A DNA stretch of 64,000 bases, from the NCBI RefSeq assembly GCF_012034245.1, contig NZ_JAATEO010000001.1, forward strand, positions 186,001 to 250,000. The letters are read 5' to 3'. This DNA is from Micromonospora thermarum (lineage in GTDB: Bacteria; Actinomycetota; Actinomycetes; Mycobacteriales; Micromonosporaceae). A program made the translations under genes and the position numbers. Shown here in pieces: positions 25,470 through 34,162 of this stretch; position 1 is the first letter of the stretch; every line of letters begins with the position of its first letter. The notes below the pieces were generated by a model. That model worked only from the letters and a program-made list of their open reading frames with translations, searched no databases and was not told the origin of the DNA.

Positions 25470-28400
25470 TCACGCGCCCCGGGCCGACGCGGGACGCTCC
25501 GCGGTCGACCCGTCCGGAACCTGCTCGCCGGCGGTCGCGCCGTCGGGGCCATGCTGCCCGTCGGGCCCGGGATGTCCGCCGGTCGGCCACCGGCGCAGCC
25601 GGTGCAGCAGGTCGGCGTCCGGTAGCAGCGGCAGGCGGTGCAGCAGGTCGGTGGTGGCTCGCGGTGGGGCCGGCAGCCGCTCCACCAGCCGGGCCACGGC
25701 ATTGTTGGCGAGGGTGGCGCCGACCGCGGAGCCCGTCGCGATCGTCCAGCCGATCGGCCCGAGCGGGGTGCAGCCGAAGAACTGGCTGAGGCCGGGGGTC
25801 TGCACGACCAGCACGAGCACGCCCACCGAGCCGGCCGTGGAGATCAGGACGCCGGGGGTGGTGCCGCCGGCGAGCAGGGTCTGGCCGAGCTGCGTGCCGA
25901 CCAGCGACACCAGGGCGACGGTGCCGGCCCGGCGGGGTGAACCGGCCGCCCACCGGGCCAGCGCCCAGCCGGCGGTGGCGCCGAGCGCGGTGGAGGTGGC
26001 GCGGACCCCGATCTCCCGGTCCAGGGTGGTGCCGAGGGAGGTGTCCGGCCCCTCGCGCAGCAGGGCCTCGCTGTGCTCGGGGCGCGGCGGGCGGACCGCG
26101 ATGGCCAGCGCGGGGGCCAGGTCGGTGAGCAGGTTGACGAGCAGCAGTTGGCGGCCGTTGAGGGCGGACCGGCCGTCGGCGGCGGCGGTGACGATGCTGA
26201 ACGCGATCTCCCCCAGGTTGCCGCCGACGAGGATGCTCAGCGCGTGCCGGACCGACGACCACATGGCCCGTCCCTCGGTGAGCGTGGCGATGATGGTCTC
26301 CAGCCGGTCGTCCATGACGACGAGGTCGGCGGCGGCCCGGGCGGCCGGGGTGCCGCGCTGGCCGAGCGCGATGCCGACGTCGGCGAGGCGGATGGCGGGG
26401 GCGTCGTTCGCGCCGTCACCGGTCATCGCCACGCACCGGCCGCAGGCCTGCAACGCCTGGATGATCCGTACCTTGTGGGCGGGGGTGCACCGGGCGACCA
26501 CGTCGGTGGTGACCAGACGGGCGGCCAGCTCCTCGTCGTCCAGGTCGTCGAGTTCCGCGGCGGTGACCACCCGCTGGCCGTCGCCGGCGCTGATCACCGA
26601 CGCGATCGCCTCGGCGGTGGCGGGGTGGTCGCCGGTGATCATCACCGTGTGCACGCCGGCCCTGCGGATGCTGGCCACGGCCGGCGCGGCGCTGGCCCGG
26701 ATCCCGTCGCCCAGCGCGAGCATGCCGACGAAGGTCAGGTCCCGGACGTCGTCGTCGGTGACGCTCTCGTCGTCCACGGCCCGTTCGGCGATGGCGAGGA
26801 TCCGTTGCCCGGAGCCGGCGTGGCGGATCAGCTCGTGCTGCACCGCCGAACGGTTCGCCTCGTCCATCGGCACCACACCGGCCTCGGTGCGCCGGCTCAC
26901 GCAGCGGGGCAGCACGGTCTCGGGTGCGCCCTTGAGGCTGAGCAGCAGGCCGCCGTCGCAGGCGCCGACGGTCGCGTGGTAGCCGCGGGACGGCTCGAAC
27001 GGCAACCCTCCGACGGGGTGCCAGGCCGCCGCCCCGGTCTGCTCCACCGCGCCGGCCTGGCGCGCCGCCCGGCGTACCGCGCGGTCGGTCTGCTCCGGGA
27101 GCTGCTCCGGATCCTCGGCGTCCGGGGTGGCGCGCAGCGCGACCGCGAGGACCGTGTGCAGGTGGTCGTCGAGCTGGTCGACCGGGGCGTACCGGTCGCC
27201 GTCCCCGACGCCGGACAGCACCAGCCGACCCTCGGTCAACGTGCCGGTCTTGTCGAAGCAGAGGACGTCGACCCGACCCAGCGCCTCGATCGTGCGCGGG
27301 TTGCGGACCAGGGCACCGTGCTCGGCCAGCCGCCGGGCCGCGGCGAGCTGCGCGGCGCTGACGAGGAACGGCAACCCCTCGGGCACCGACGCGACCGCCA
27401 GGTTCGCGGCGGTCGCGGCCGTGGCCGCCAGGGGTACGCCCCGCGCCACGCCGGCCCCGGCGACGGCGATCGCCGAGCCCAGTGCGAGCGGTACGGATTT
27501 GCTGGTCAGCCCGCCGAGTCGCGCCTCGACACCGCCGCTGGGCGGGGCGTGCCGGGCCATCGCCATGCTGCGCCCGGCCTCGGTGTCGGCGCCGGTGGCG
27601 ACGACGACCGCCCGGCCCTGCCCGGCGGCGACGGTGGTGCCCTCGTACACCATGGAGCGCCGCTCGGCGACGGCGGCCGCGGCGACCGGCTGGTCGGTCT
27701 TGCCCACCGGCAGCGACTCGCCGGTGAGCGACGACTCGTCGGCCTCCAGCCCGACCGCCTCGATGACCCGGCAGTCGGCGGGTACGGCGTCGCCCGGTTC
27801 GAGGACGATCACGTCGCCGGGGACCAGCTCGTCGGCGGGCACCACGCGGTCGGTGCCGTCCCGCCGGACCCGGGCGGTGACCGCCGAGCGGGACAGCAGC
27901 TCGGCGAGGGAGCGCTCGGTGTTGCGCTCGTGCACCGCGCCGATCAGGGCCGACCCGCCGACCACGCCGCCGACCAGGGCGGCGTCGACGAGCGAGCCGA
28001 AGGAGGCGGACAGCACGGCCCCGGCGGCGAGGACCGGGGTGAGCGGGTTGGCCAACTCGTCGAGGAACGCCCGGAGCAGGGTGGACGGGGCACGGCCGTC
28101 GGGTCCGGTGCCGTTCCGTCGTCGGGCGGCCTCGGCCGACTCCAGACCGTCGGTGGTGCTGTGGAGCTGGCCGAGGACCGTGTCCACCGGCATCAGGTGC
28201 CAGGGCACCGCCCTGCGCGGTGGGGGCGCGTCGGCCGGGTTGGGCAGGTGGTGGGCGCGCCACACGCCGTTGGCGAACGCCAGGGCGGCGCTACCGTTCA
28301 CCGCCGCCAGGGTCCGGCCGGGGAGCTGTTCGCGGTCGGCGGTGAACGCGGACAGGGCGCCGAGTCCGGTGCCGGCGAGCGCGAGCCGGATGTTCTGCGC

Positions 28401-30068
28401 GGTCATCCGCCGCGCCACGCCGGCCGCCTCCACCACCAGCGCGGACACCCGCGGGTCGGTGCCGACCAGCAGGTGCGCGCCCCACGGCGGCAACTCCTCG
28501 TCGGCGGCCATGCCGAGGCCGCAGTCGGCGGCGCCGAGCGCCGCGCCGTCACCCGAGACCAGCATCACGACTGCGCCGTCCTGTTGCAGCTGTCGTACCG
28601 TCCCGGCGAGCTGGTCACCGCCGGGCAGGACGGCGTCGGCGAAGTCGTACCGCTCGGGGTTGTCTCCGGCGACGACCAGCCGCAGCCCCGCCCGCCGGGC
28701 GGCTTCCGGCAGGATGTCCACGCCCGGCGCCGGCTCCGTCTCGACCCGCAGCACCGCGACGAGCCGGTCGGCGCGCGCCAGGCCGAGCACCCGTCCGCCC
28801 GCCGCCCGTAGCCGCTCGCTCTCCGGGGTGTTGCCCGGGTCGGTCGCGCCGAGCGCGTCCACGGGACCGATCCGCCAGCCGTCGGCCTCCCGGCACGCGT
28901 CGGGCTCGTCCGCGTCGAAGAGTGCGAACGCCCGCGAGGCCACCTCGCCCGGGTCGGCGTCGCCGAGGGGGGCCAGGTCGGCGAGCAGCCCCCGGTCGGA
29001 GCCGAGCACGGCGGCGTCCAGGACGAGCGTGTCGATCCGGTCGAGGTCCCGCAGCACGCTGCGGTCCATGGCGATGACGCCCCGCCGCGCCAGCAGGTTG
29101 CCGAGCTGGGCGGCGTACCCCTCGCGGCCGGAGCCGGGGGCTTTCGGCAGTGCGGAGAGGCCAAGCGCCGCGGCCCGCTTGCGGCCGACCAGCGGGGTGG
29201 CCGCCGCTGCGGCGACCGCGCCGGTGGGGATCATCCACTTCACGTACGTCTCGACCGGACCGTCCGGCTTCGGCCGGGGCCGTTCGGTCGGCAGCGTACG
29301 GGCGACGGCCCGCTCCGGAGAGCCGGTCAGCCGTGGTTCGGCCTTCGCCCAGGTGGCGAGTTGGGCCCGGGCCTCCCCCCACTGCACGATGCGCTGGGCA
29401 CCGTCGAGCACGATGCCGGTCCAGCCGCCGGTCAGGCCCTGCACGACCGCCTCGGCCAGCGGGAAGAGCAGGTCGGCGCGGGGGTCGGCGCGCAGTCCCC
29501 GGTCGGCGAGGGCGTGCAGTTTCGGGTGCAGGTCGACCGCGCCGAGCAGGCCGGCGACCTCGGCCGGGACGGGAGTGAACGGCAGGATCCGGGTCGCGGC
29601 CGAGATGGTCAGGCCGAGCGCGTCGGACGCGAGCGCGCCGAGCGTACGGGGGGTGCGTGGCCCCTCCTCGGGCGGATGCGGGGGCGGGATCTCCGGATCG
29701 GGCTCGTGGGGGCAGGTGCGTTCGGCGCGGTCGACGGTCGCGATCAGGTCGCGCAGCTTCGGCTCGGGCGACTCGACGGCGACGATCACCCGACCGGACG
29801 GCGCGTTCACCCGTGCCCAGGCCACGCCGGGCATCTCCTCCAGCGCCCTCTCGACCTGCCGGGCGAGGACGTCCCCGCCGTCCTGGCAGACGCCGTGCAC
29901 CTCGATGTGGTGCCGTCCGGGACGGGACCAGACCCGGCGGCGGGTCAGGCCGGCAACGCGGGCGAGCCGGACGGCGGCCGACCCGAGGTTGCGGGACACG
30001 TCCCCCACCGCCTGCGACACGGCGGCCGGTGGAAGCAGTCGGCCGGCGACCCGGCCCAGCGGCGTCAT
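25470..30068 (-). CDS. Large CtpI-like P-type ATPase with doubled architecture
   Basis: A 1532-residue protein. The N-terminal half holds an HMA-like domain (EVHGVCQDGGDV) and a degenerate second ATPase whose HAD motifs are altered (LVLDAAVLG in place of DKTGT, SGDGAALGAADCG in place of TGDGxND). The C-terminal half is a full P-type ATPase with TGES near residue 781, DKTGTLT (Asp about 939) and TGDGANDAPAI near 1216, plus membrane segments. This matches the CtpI family of mycobacteria (about 1600 residues), putative cation transporters of unknown substrate. ATG 30068 is chosen because it overlaps the stop of an upstream leader frame (ATGA); longer extensions have no support. Confidence 0.85.
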   Translation of the reverse strand: MTPLGRVAGRLLPPAAVSQAVGDVSRNLGSAAVRLARVAGLTRRRVWSRPGRHHIEVHGVCQDGGDVLARQVERALEEMPGVAWARVNAPSGRVIVAVESPEPKLRDLIATVDRAERTCPHEPDPEIPPPHPPEEGPRTPRTLGALASDALGLTISAATRILPFTPVPAEVAGLLGAVDLHPKLHALADRGLRADPRADLLFPLAEAVVQGLTGGWTGIVLDGAQRIVQWGEARAQLATWAKAEPRLTGSPERAVARTLPTERPRPKPDGPVETYVKWMIPTGAVAAAAATPLVGRKRAAALGLSALPKAPGSGREGYAAQLGNLLARRGVIAMDRSVLRDLDRIDTLVLDAAVLGSDRGLLADLAPLGDADPGEVASRAFALFDADEPDACREADGWRIGPVDALGATDPGNTPESERLRAAGGRVLGLARADRLVAVLRVETEPAPGVDILPEAARRAGLRLVVAGDNPERYDFADAVLPGGDQLAGTVRQLQQDGAVVMLVSGDGAALGAADCGLGMAADEELPPWGAHLLVGTDPRVSALVVEAAGVARRMTAQNIRLALAGTGLGALSAFTADREQLPGRTLAAVNGSAALAFANGVWRAHHLPNPADAPPPRRAVPWHLMPVDTVLGQLHSTTDGLESAEAARRRNGTGPDGRAPSTLLRAFLDELANPLTPVLAAGAVLSASFGSLVDAALVGGVVGGSALIGAVHERNTERSLAELLSRSAVTARVRRDGTDRVVPADELVPGDVIVLEPGDAVPADCRVIEAVGLEADESSLTGESLPVGKTDQPVAAAAVAERRSMVYEGTTVAAGQGRAVVVATGADTEAGRSMAMARHAPPSGGVEARLGGLTSKSVPLALGSAIAVAGAGVARGVPLAATAATAANLAVASVPEGLPFLVSAAQLAAARRLAEHGALVRNPRTIEALGRVDVLCFDKTGTLTEGRLVLSGVGDGDRYAPVDQLDDHLHTVLAVALRATPDAEDPEQLPEQTDRAVRRAARQAGAVEQTGAAAWHPVGGLPFEPSRGYHATVGACDGGLLLSLKGAPETVLPRCVSRRTEAGVVPMDEANRSAVQHELIRHAGSGQRILAIAERAVDDESVTDDDVRDLTFVGMLALGDGIRASAAPAVASIRRAGVHTVMITGDHPATAEAIASVISAGDGQRVVTAAELDDLDDEELAARLVTTDVVARCTPAHKVRIIQALQACGRCVAMTGDGANDAPAIRLADVGIALGQRGTPAARAAADLVVMDDRLETIIATLTEGRAMWSSVRHALSILVGGNLGEIAFSIVTAAADGRSALNGRQLLLVNLLTDLAPALAIAVRPPRPEHSEALLREGPDTSLGTTLDREIGVRATSTALGATAGWALARWAAGSPRRAGTVALVSLVGTQLGQTLLAGGTTPGVLISTAGSVGVLVLVVQTPGLSQFFGCTPLGPIGWTIATGSAVGATLANNAVARLVERLPAPPRATTDLLHRLPLLPDADLLHRLRRWPTGGHPGPDGQHGPDGATAGEQVPDGSTAERPASARGA

Positions 30069-30145
30069 CGAGGCGTACGACCGGACAGGTGCCGGCCCGA
30101 CCCCCCGGTGCTGCTGCTCCCGCCGTACTCCATCTCGCCTCCCAT
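30065..30145 (-). CDS. 26-codon leader frame before the P-type ATPase
   Basis: An ATG at 30145 follows a strong GGAGGAG site and opens a 26-residue frame rich in Gly and Ser (MGGEMEYGGSSSTGG). It ends in a TGA overlapping the ATPase ATG, the classic coupling arrangement. The ATPase itself lacks a visible ribosome site, so this leader may deliver ribosomes to it. There are no cysteine or histidine clusters suggesting metal sensing. It could also be a chance frame. Confidence 0.45.
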   Translation of the reverse strand: MGGEMEYGGSSSTGGSGRHLSGRTPR

Positions 30146-30284
30146 GCCTGCTCCTCCGGCGGCCTGGCTTCCCGGCCGTCCGTCCGTTATGCCCCGGCGA
30201 GCAGCAAAGTTTCCCTGGCCGCGCGGGTGTGGACGGGCGGGTCGGTGGAATCCGGGTGCCGTCGCCGTCTTTGTGGAGGTCGGG

Positions 30285-30545
30285 ATGAGCACGCTGACGC
30301 GGGAGCTCAGCGGGGGGCGTGAGACGGTCCGGGCGTTCAGCCGCCGGGTGGAGGTCCCGATGCTGGGGGAGGTGGCCGTGCCACCACCGGACAAGCTGGC
30401 GTACTACGCGGGTCTGGGGGTGCTGGCCGCGCTCCAGGTCATCGAGTGGCCGCTGGCGCTGGTCATCACCGCCGGTCACCTGCTGGCGGACCAGCACCTG
30501 TCCGGGCTGGCCAAGGGGCTGGGTGAGGCGTTGGAGGCCGCGTAG
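30285..30545 (+). CDS. Small hydrophobic conserved-type protein
   Basis: An 86-residue protein starting at ATG 30285, five bases after GGAGGT. It has one hydrophobic stretch, YYAGLGVLAALQVIEWPLAL, running into VITAGHLLA, so it is probably inserted in the membrane once. It diverges from the large P-type ATPase over about 140 bases and may be an accessory of it, by position only. No family was recognised. Confidence 0.7.
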   Translation: MSTLTRELSGGRETVRAFSRRVEVPMLGEVAVPPPDKLAYYAGLGVLAALQVIEWPLALVITAGHLLADQHLSGLAKGLGEALEAA

Positions 30546-30650
30546 GGCGTCCCCACGGCACAGCCCGGTCCGCGCGTCACCGCATCGCCGCCCGGCTCGC
30601 CGCGGGTCGCGCCGGACGTCGGGAGGCGGCCCGGGCGACACGCGTCACGC

Positions 30651-30674
30651 TTGACCTCAACCGCGGTTGAGGTC
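30651..30674 (+). promoter_or_regulatory. SoxR-box-like dyad in a 19-bp-spaced promoter
   Basis: GACCTCAACCG and CGGTTGAGGTC (30653-30674) form a perfect 22-bp dyad whose core CCTCAA...TTGAGG matches the SoxR-type MerR box. A TTGACC at 30651-30656 would be the -35, and CACGCT about 19 bases later a weak -10. Over-long spacers with a dyad between the elements are the hallmark of MerR-family activation. The next gene is an MFS exporter. No MerR-type gene is in the window. Confidence 0.65.
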
Positions 30675-30767
30675 GCACGCTGGGCGGGTGCTGATCGAGT
30701 GGCGGTGGCCCGGCGAGGGCCGTGACCTGTGGTGGATGCCGGTGACCCGTGTGATCTGGGGTTCCCG

Positions 30768-32147
30768 GTGACCGCCACGGTGGCGACCCCGGCCCCGCCC
30801 GCGCCGGCCGGTGGGCTGTTCGCGCCGCGCCTGCGGGCGATGACGGTGGGCGTCGTGGCGCTGGTCTCCCTGCTGGCGTTCGAGGCGCTGGCGGTCGGCA
30901 CCGCCATGCCGACCGTCGCGCGCAGCCTCGACGGCATCGCCCTGTACGGCATCGCCTTCGGCGGCCCCTTCGCGGCGGGGGTGCTCGCCATGGTGCTGTC
31001 CGGGCTGTGGTCGGACATGCGCGGGCCAGGCGGCCCGGTGTGGCACGGCCTCGGGTGGTTCGTGGCGGGCCTGGTGGTGGCCGGGAGCGCCACCTCCATG
31101 GAGGTCCTGGTGGTCGGCCGGGTGGTGCAGGGGTTCGGGTCCGGCCTGCTGTCCGTGGCGCTGTACGTGGTCGTCGGGCGCGTGTATCCGGAGCGGCTGC
31201 ACCGGCGGATCTTCGCCGCGTTCGCGGCGGCGTGGGTGGTGCCGTCCCTGGTCGGCCCGGCCGTTGCGGGCCTGGTGGTCGAGAATCTCGGCTGGCGGTG
31301 GGTCTTCCTGGCGGTGCCGGCCGTGGCGGTGCCGGTGGGCCTGCTGATCCGTCCGGGTCTGCGGGCGATCGGCGCGGTAACGGAGGCGGGTCGTCCGGCC
31401 GGTGCGCTGACCCGGCTCGGCTGGGCCGGCGCGGCGGCGGTGAGCGCCGCACTGTTGCACGTCGGGGGGCAGCAGCGCGGGATCACCGCCGTCACGCTGG
31501 TGGGGGCGGCGCTGGCCGGGCTCCTGGTGAGCGCGCCCCGGCTGCTGCCGGCGGGGTTCCTCCGGGCCGGCCGGGGCCTGCCCACCGTGATCGGGCTGCG
31601 CGGGCTGGCATCCGCCGCGTTCGTCGCCGCCGAGGTGGTGATCCCGCTGATGCTCGCGCGTGAGCGGGGTCTGTCGCCCACCGCCGCCGGGCTGGTCCTC
31701 ACCGTGGGCGCGCTCGCCTGGTCGGGCGGCTCGTGGTTGCAGGGGCGGATGCCGGCGCCCCGCTCCCGCACGACGTTGCCGACGGTCGGCCTCGTCTGCA
31801 TCACCCTCGGCACCGCCGTGGTGACGTCCGCCCTGGTGCCGGCCGCGCCGGTGTGGGTCGCCGTCCTCGGGTGGGCGGGGGCGGGGTTGGGGATGGGGCT
31901 GCTCTACCCGTCGCTGTCGGTGCTCACGCTGGAGTTGTCCGCCCCCGGCGAGCAGGGGCGCAACAGCTCGTCCCTGCAACTGGGGGACTCGCTCTTCGCG
32001 GCGACCGTCCTGGCCCTGACCGGTGCGGTGCTCGCCGCGAGCGCGGAACCCGGTCCGGGCAGCTACGCCGGCACCCTGGCGGTCGCCTCCGGGCTGGCGC
32101 TGCTCGGCGCTCTGCTGGCCCACCGGGTGGTGCCGGCGGCCGGGTGA
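30768..32147 (+). CDS. MFS transporter, probable drug/metabolite exporter
   Basis: A roughly 459-residue membrane protein with about 12-14 hydrophobic segments. Its first loop (VGTAMPTVARSLDG) is characteristic of DHA-type drug:proton antiporters. The GTG at 30768 is preferred, but GTG 30729 is in frame. The promoter holds a SoxR-box-like dyad, which in actinomycetes is linked to redox-active compounds and would fit export of a quinone-like or other redox-cycling molecule. The next gene is 121 bases downstream and is probably separate. Substrate unknown. Confidence 0.85.
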   Translation: MTATVATPAPPAPAGGLFAPRLRAMTVGVVALVSLLAFEALAVGTAMPTVARSLDGIALYGIAFGGPFAAGVLAMVLSGLWSDMRGPGGPVWHGLGWFVAGLVVAGSATSMEVLVVGRVVQGFGSGLLSVALYVVVGRVYPERLHRRIFAAFAAAWVVPSLVGPAVAGLVVENLGWRWVFLAVPAVAVPVGLLIRPGLRAIGAVTEAGRPAGALTRLGWAGAAAVSAALLHVGGQQRGITAVTLVGAALAGLLVSAPRLLPAGFLRAGRGLPTVIGLRGLASAAFVAAEVVIPLMLARERGLSPTAAGLVLTVGALAWSGGSWLQGRMPAPRSRTTLPTVGLVCITLGTAVVTSALVPAAPVWVAVLGWAGAGLGMGLLYPSLSVLTLELSAPGEQGRNSSSLQLGDSLFAATVLALTGAVLAASAEPGPGSYAGTLAVASGLALLGALLAHRVVPAAG

Positions 32148-32268
32148 CGGGTCGCGCCCGCCACGGCGCCGACCGGGCTCGGGAGATCCGCTCGTCGGGA
32201 TGCCGGAAGACCGCGACGTCAGGGGAATCACCCCGGCGAGGGGGCTCCGCCCGAGAGGATGACGGGCG

Positions 32269-32910
32269 ATGGAGTTCCTCGGCACCTTCCCGATGGCCGT
32301 CGTGATGGTCGCCGGGACCCCGCTGGTCGCGGCGGTGTTCCTCGCCTCGGCCGAGCGGCCACGCGCCGCGTCGCTGGGGTACCTGGCCGGGGCAGCCGTC
32401 GTGGTCGCCAGCGGCACGACGCTGAGCTGGCTGGCCACCCGGACGGTCAAGGTCAATCTGACCGCGGGCGGCGCCGACCGCCGGACGATCGAGACCGGGA
32501 TCGACTGGTTCGTCGTCGCGGTGCTGGTCGTGCTGGCGGTGGTGGTGTTCGTCCGGCGGCACCGCAGTGGCCCGCCGTCCTGGATCGCACGGTTGCAGCG
32601 GGCCGGCCCGGCGTACGCGGCCCGGCTGGCGGCGCTGCTCCTGGGTGCGATGCCGACGGACGCCCTCACCATGCTCAGCGCGGGAGCGAGCACCGCCCGG
32701 CACCACCTGCCCTGGTGGCACCTGCTCCCGTTCGTCCTGCTCACCGTGCTGCTGTTGGCGGTGCCGCTGCTGGTGCTGCTCCTGCTCGGCCGGCGGGCGG
32801 CGGCGGTGCTGCCAAGGATGCGGGATTGGGCGACCCGGCACTCCTGGCTGATCAGCGAGGTGGTGATCGCGCTGTTCCTGGCGCTGACGGTGCGGGACGC
32901 GCTGCGGTGA
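32269..32910 (+). CDS. GAP/Sap-family small membrane transporter-like protein
   Basis: A 213-residue protein with about six transmembrane helices: MEFLGTFPMAVVMVAGTP at the N-terminus, then long Leu/Val runs in the second half. It resembles the GAP (Sap, LysE-like) family that includes mycobacterial sulfolipid-1-addressing protein and transports or exposes small polar compounds. A short cytoplasmic loop (FVRRHRSGPPSW) divides the halves. ATG 32269 is preceded by GGATGACGGGCG with weak complementarity to 16S rRNA. Substrate unknown. Confidence 0.75.
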   Translation: MEFLGTFPMAVVMVAGTPLVAAVFLASAERPRAASLGYLAGAAVVVASGTTLSWLATRTVKVNLTAGGADRRTIETGIDWFVVAVLVVLAVVVFVRRHRSGPPSWIARLQRAGPAYAARLAALLLGAMPTDALTMLSAGASTARHHLPWWHLLPFVLLTVLLLAVPLLVLLLLGRRAAAVLPRMRDWATRHSWLISEVVIALFLALTVRDALR

Positions 32911-32989
32911 GCCGGCTCTCACCGGGTCACGTGCCGCCGTCCGGCGCCGTCGACTCGTGCGGGACGGTCTGGAGACGGAGGAGGACGGC

Positions 32990-33772
32990 ATGCGGGTTCT
33001 GGTGACCGGCGCGGGTGGACGGTTGGGGCGGGTCGTGGTGCCCCGGCTGCGCGAGGAGGGCTGGACCGTACGGGCGACGAGCCGGCACGCGCGCGACGAG
33101 CCGACGGTCGAGTGGGTGACGGTGGACCTGGCGACCGGGGAGGGGTTGCGGCCGGCGGTTGCCGGCGTGGACGCGGTCCTGCACCTGGCGTCCACGCCGA
33201 AGGGGCGGCAGACCCACCGGGTCGACGTGCTCGGCACCCGCCGGCTGGTCGTCGCCGCCGGTGAGGCCGGCGTCCGCCACCTGGTCTACGTGTCGATCGT
33301 CGGCGTGGACCGGGTGCCGATCCCGTACTACCGGCACAAGCGGGATGCCGAGCAGGTGGTGGCCGCGGGTGAGGTCCCGTGGACGGTGCTGCGGGCCACC
33401 CAGTTCGGTGGGTTCCTCGACGAGGCGCTGCGTGCCGCGAGCCGGCTCGGGCCGGTGATCGGGGACCCGGCGGTGGTCGCCCAGCCGGTCGACCCTCGCG
33501 ACGTCGCTGAGCGGCTCGTGCAGCGGCTCACCGCGGGCCCGCTGCGGAGGATCGAGGAGTACGGAGGTCCGCAGGTGCTCCGGTTCGACGAGGCGGTCCG
33601 GGCGTGGAACGCCGCCCGGGGCACCCGTCGGCCGCTGTTGCCGGTGCGCGTACCCGGTCGGCTGGGCCGGGAACTGCGTGCGGGTGGGCTGGTCACCGGG
33701 GCGACCCCGCGGGGCATCCGGACCTGGTCGGAGTACCTGAGTGACACGTACGGGGGAACCGCCGGGAAGTGA
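32990..33772 (+). CDS. NmrA-like atypical SDR / NAD(P)-binding protein
   Basis: A 260-residue protein beginning MRVLVTGAGGRLGRVV, with a Gly-rich NAD(P)-binding motif. There is no classical Ser-Tyr-Lys triad in the usual place, though YVSIVGVDRVPIPYYRHKRDAE gives a YxxxK-like pair. This fits the NmrA-like extended/atypical SDR group, which covers nucleotide sensors and small-molecule reductases. ATG 32990 follows GGAGGAGGA. A 7-bp hairpin at 33769-33789 overlaps the stop codon (GTGAACG, CGTTCAC). Substrate unknown. Confidence 0.85.
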   Translation: MRVLVTGAGGRLGRVVVPRLREEGWTVRATSRHARDEPTVEWVTVDLATGEGLRPAVAGVDAVLHLASTPKGRQTHRVDVLGTRRLVVAAGEAGVRHLVYVSIVGVDRVPIPYYRHKRDAEQVVAAGEVPWTVLRATQFGGFLDEALRAASRLGPVIGDPAVVAQPVDPRDVAERLVQRLTAGPLRRIEEYGGPQVLRFDEAVRAWNAARGTRRPLLPVRVPGRLGRELRAGGLVTGATPRGIRTWSEYLSDTYGGTAGK

Positions 33773-33809
33773 ACGTTCGAGCCGTTCACGTCCGGCCTAC
33801 GGTGACGCC

Positions 33810-34004
33810 ATGTTTGCCATGGTGACCACCGTGATCCTGTACGTCGGCGGGTTCGTCTTCCTCTACGGGGTGATCCGACTCGCCATCCGGCACGCGTTGG
33901 AGGAGATCGAGGTGCGCCGGATCCAGGCCGAGCGCGCTCAGGATCTGGCCGCCCACCGGGACCGGACCCTGCTCCGCGAGAACGGCTTCCTCACCGGCAG
34001 TTGA
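33810..34004 (+). CDS. Small single-span membrane protein
   Basis: A 64-residue protein: one hydrophobic helix (MVTTVILYVGGFVFLYGVI) followed by a charged amphipathic coil (EEIEVRRIQAERAQDL). ATG 33810 is supported by the membrane topology rather than a clear ribosome site. Such tail-heavy small proteins often act as membrane-bound accessory factors. No family recognised. Confidence 0.55.
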   Translation: MFAMVTTVILYVGGFVFLYGVIRLAIRHALEEIEVRRIQAERAQDLAAHRDRTLLRENGFLTGS

Positions 34005-34007
34005 GGT

Positions 34008-34030
34008 GCAAGGAAGGGGCCCTTCTCAGC
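34008..34030. repeat. AAGGGGCCCTT-type interspersed repeat, copy 1
   Basis: AAGGAAGGGGCCCTTCTCAG follows the small membrane gene stop closely. It matches the core of the elements at 35911-35967 and 40899-40956. The GGGGCCC centre is palindromic. Confidence 0.7.
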
Positions 34031-34053
34031 GCCTGCGGTAGAGCGCCTTCCCC

Positions 34054-34116
34054 GGCACCGCCGGCACCGCCGGCACCGCCGGCACCGCCGGCACCGCCGG
34101 TACCGCCGGTACCGCC
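34054..34116. repeat. Seven tandem 9-bp repeats
   Basis: Five copies of GGCACCGCC are followed by two GGTACCGCC copies. They lie 47 bases upstream of the YbaK-like start. In one frame they read as PAP/PPV-type proline repeats, but that frame has no start site. The exact copies make slippage likely. Confidence 0.8.
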
Positions 34117-34162
34117 GGTCGCCGGGCGCCGCGCGCGGCCGGGTGCGAGGATCGCACCCGTG

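Noticed and set aside
26073..28811. A 912-codon plus-strand open frame opposite the P-type ATPase
   Set aside because: It is antisense to a protein with clear P-type ATPase motifs. Its Gly, Val, Arg and His-rich composition is a high-GC shadow, with no start site or family motif.
27127..30288. A 1053-codon plus-strand frame in the same place
   Set aside because: A second antisense shadow, rich in Ser, Ala and Arg, with no motif and no ribosome site.
30285..30545. A much longer plus-strand start from 29361 for the 86-residue protein
   Set aside because: That extension is antisense to the ATPase N-terminus, while GGAGGT fixes ATG 30285.
34054..34116. Tandem repeats as a CRISPR array
   Set aside because: Units are 9 bp with no spacers, and no cas genes are present.
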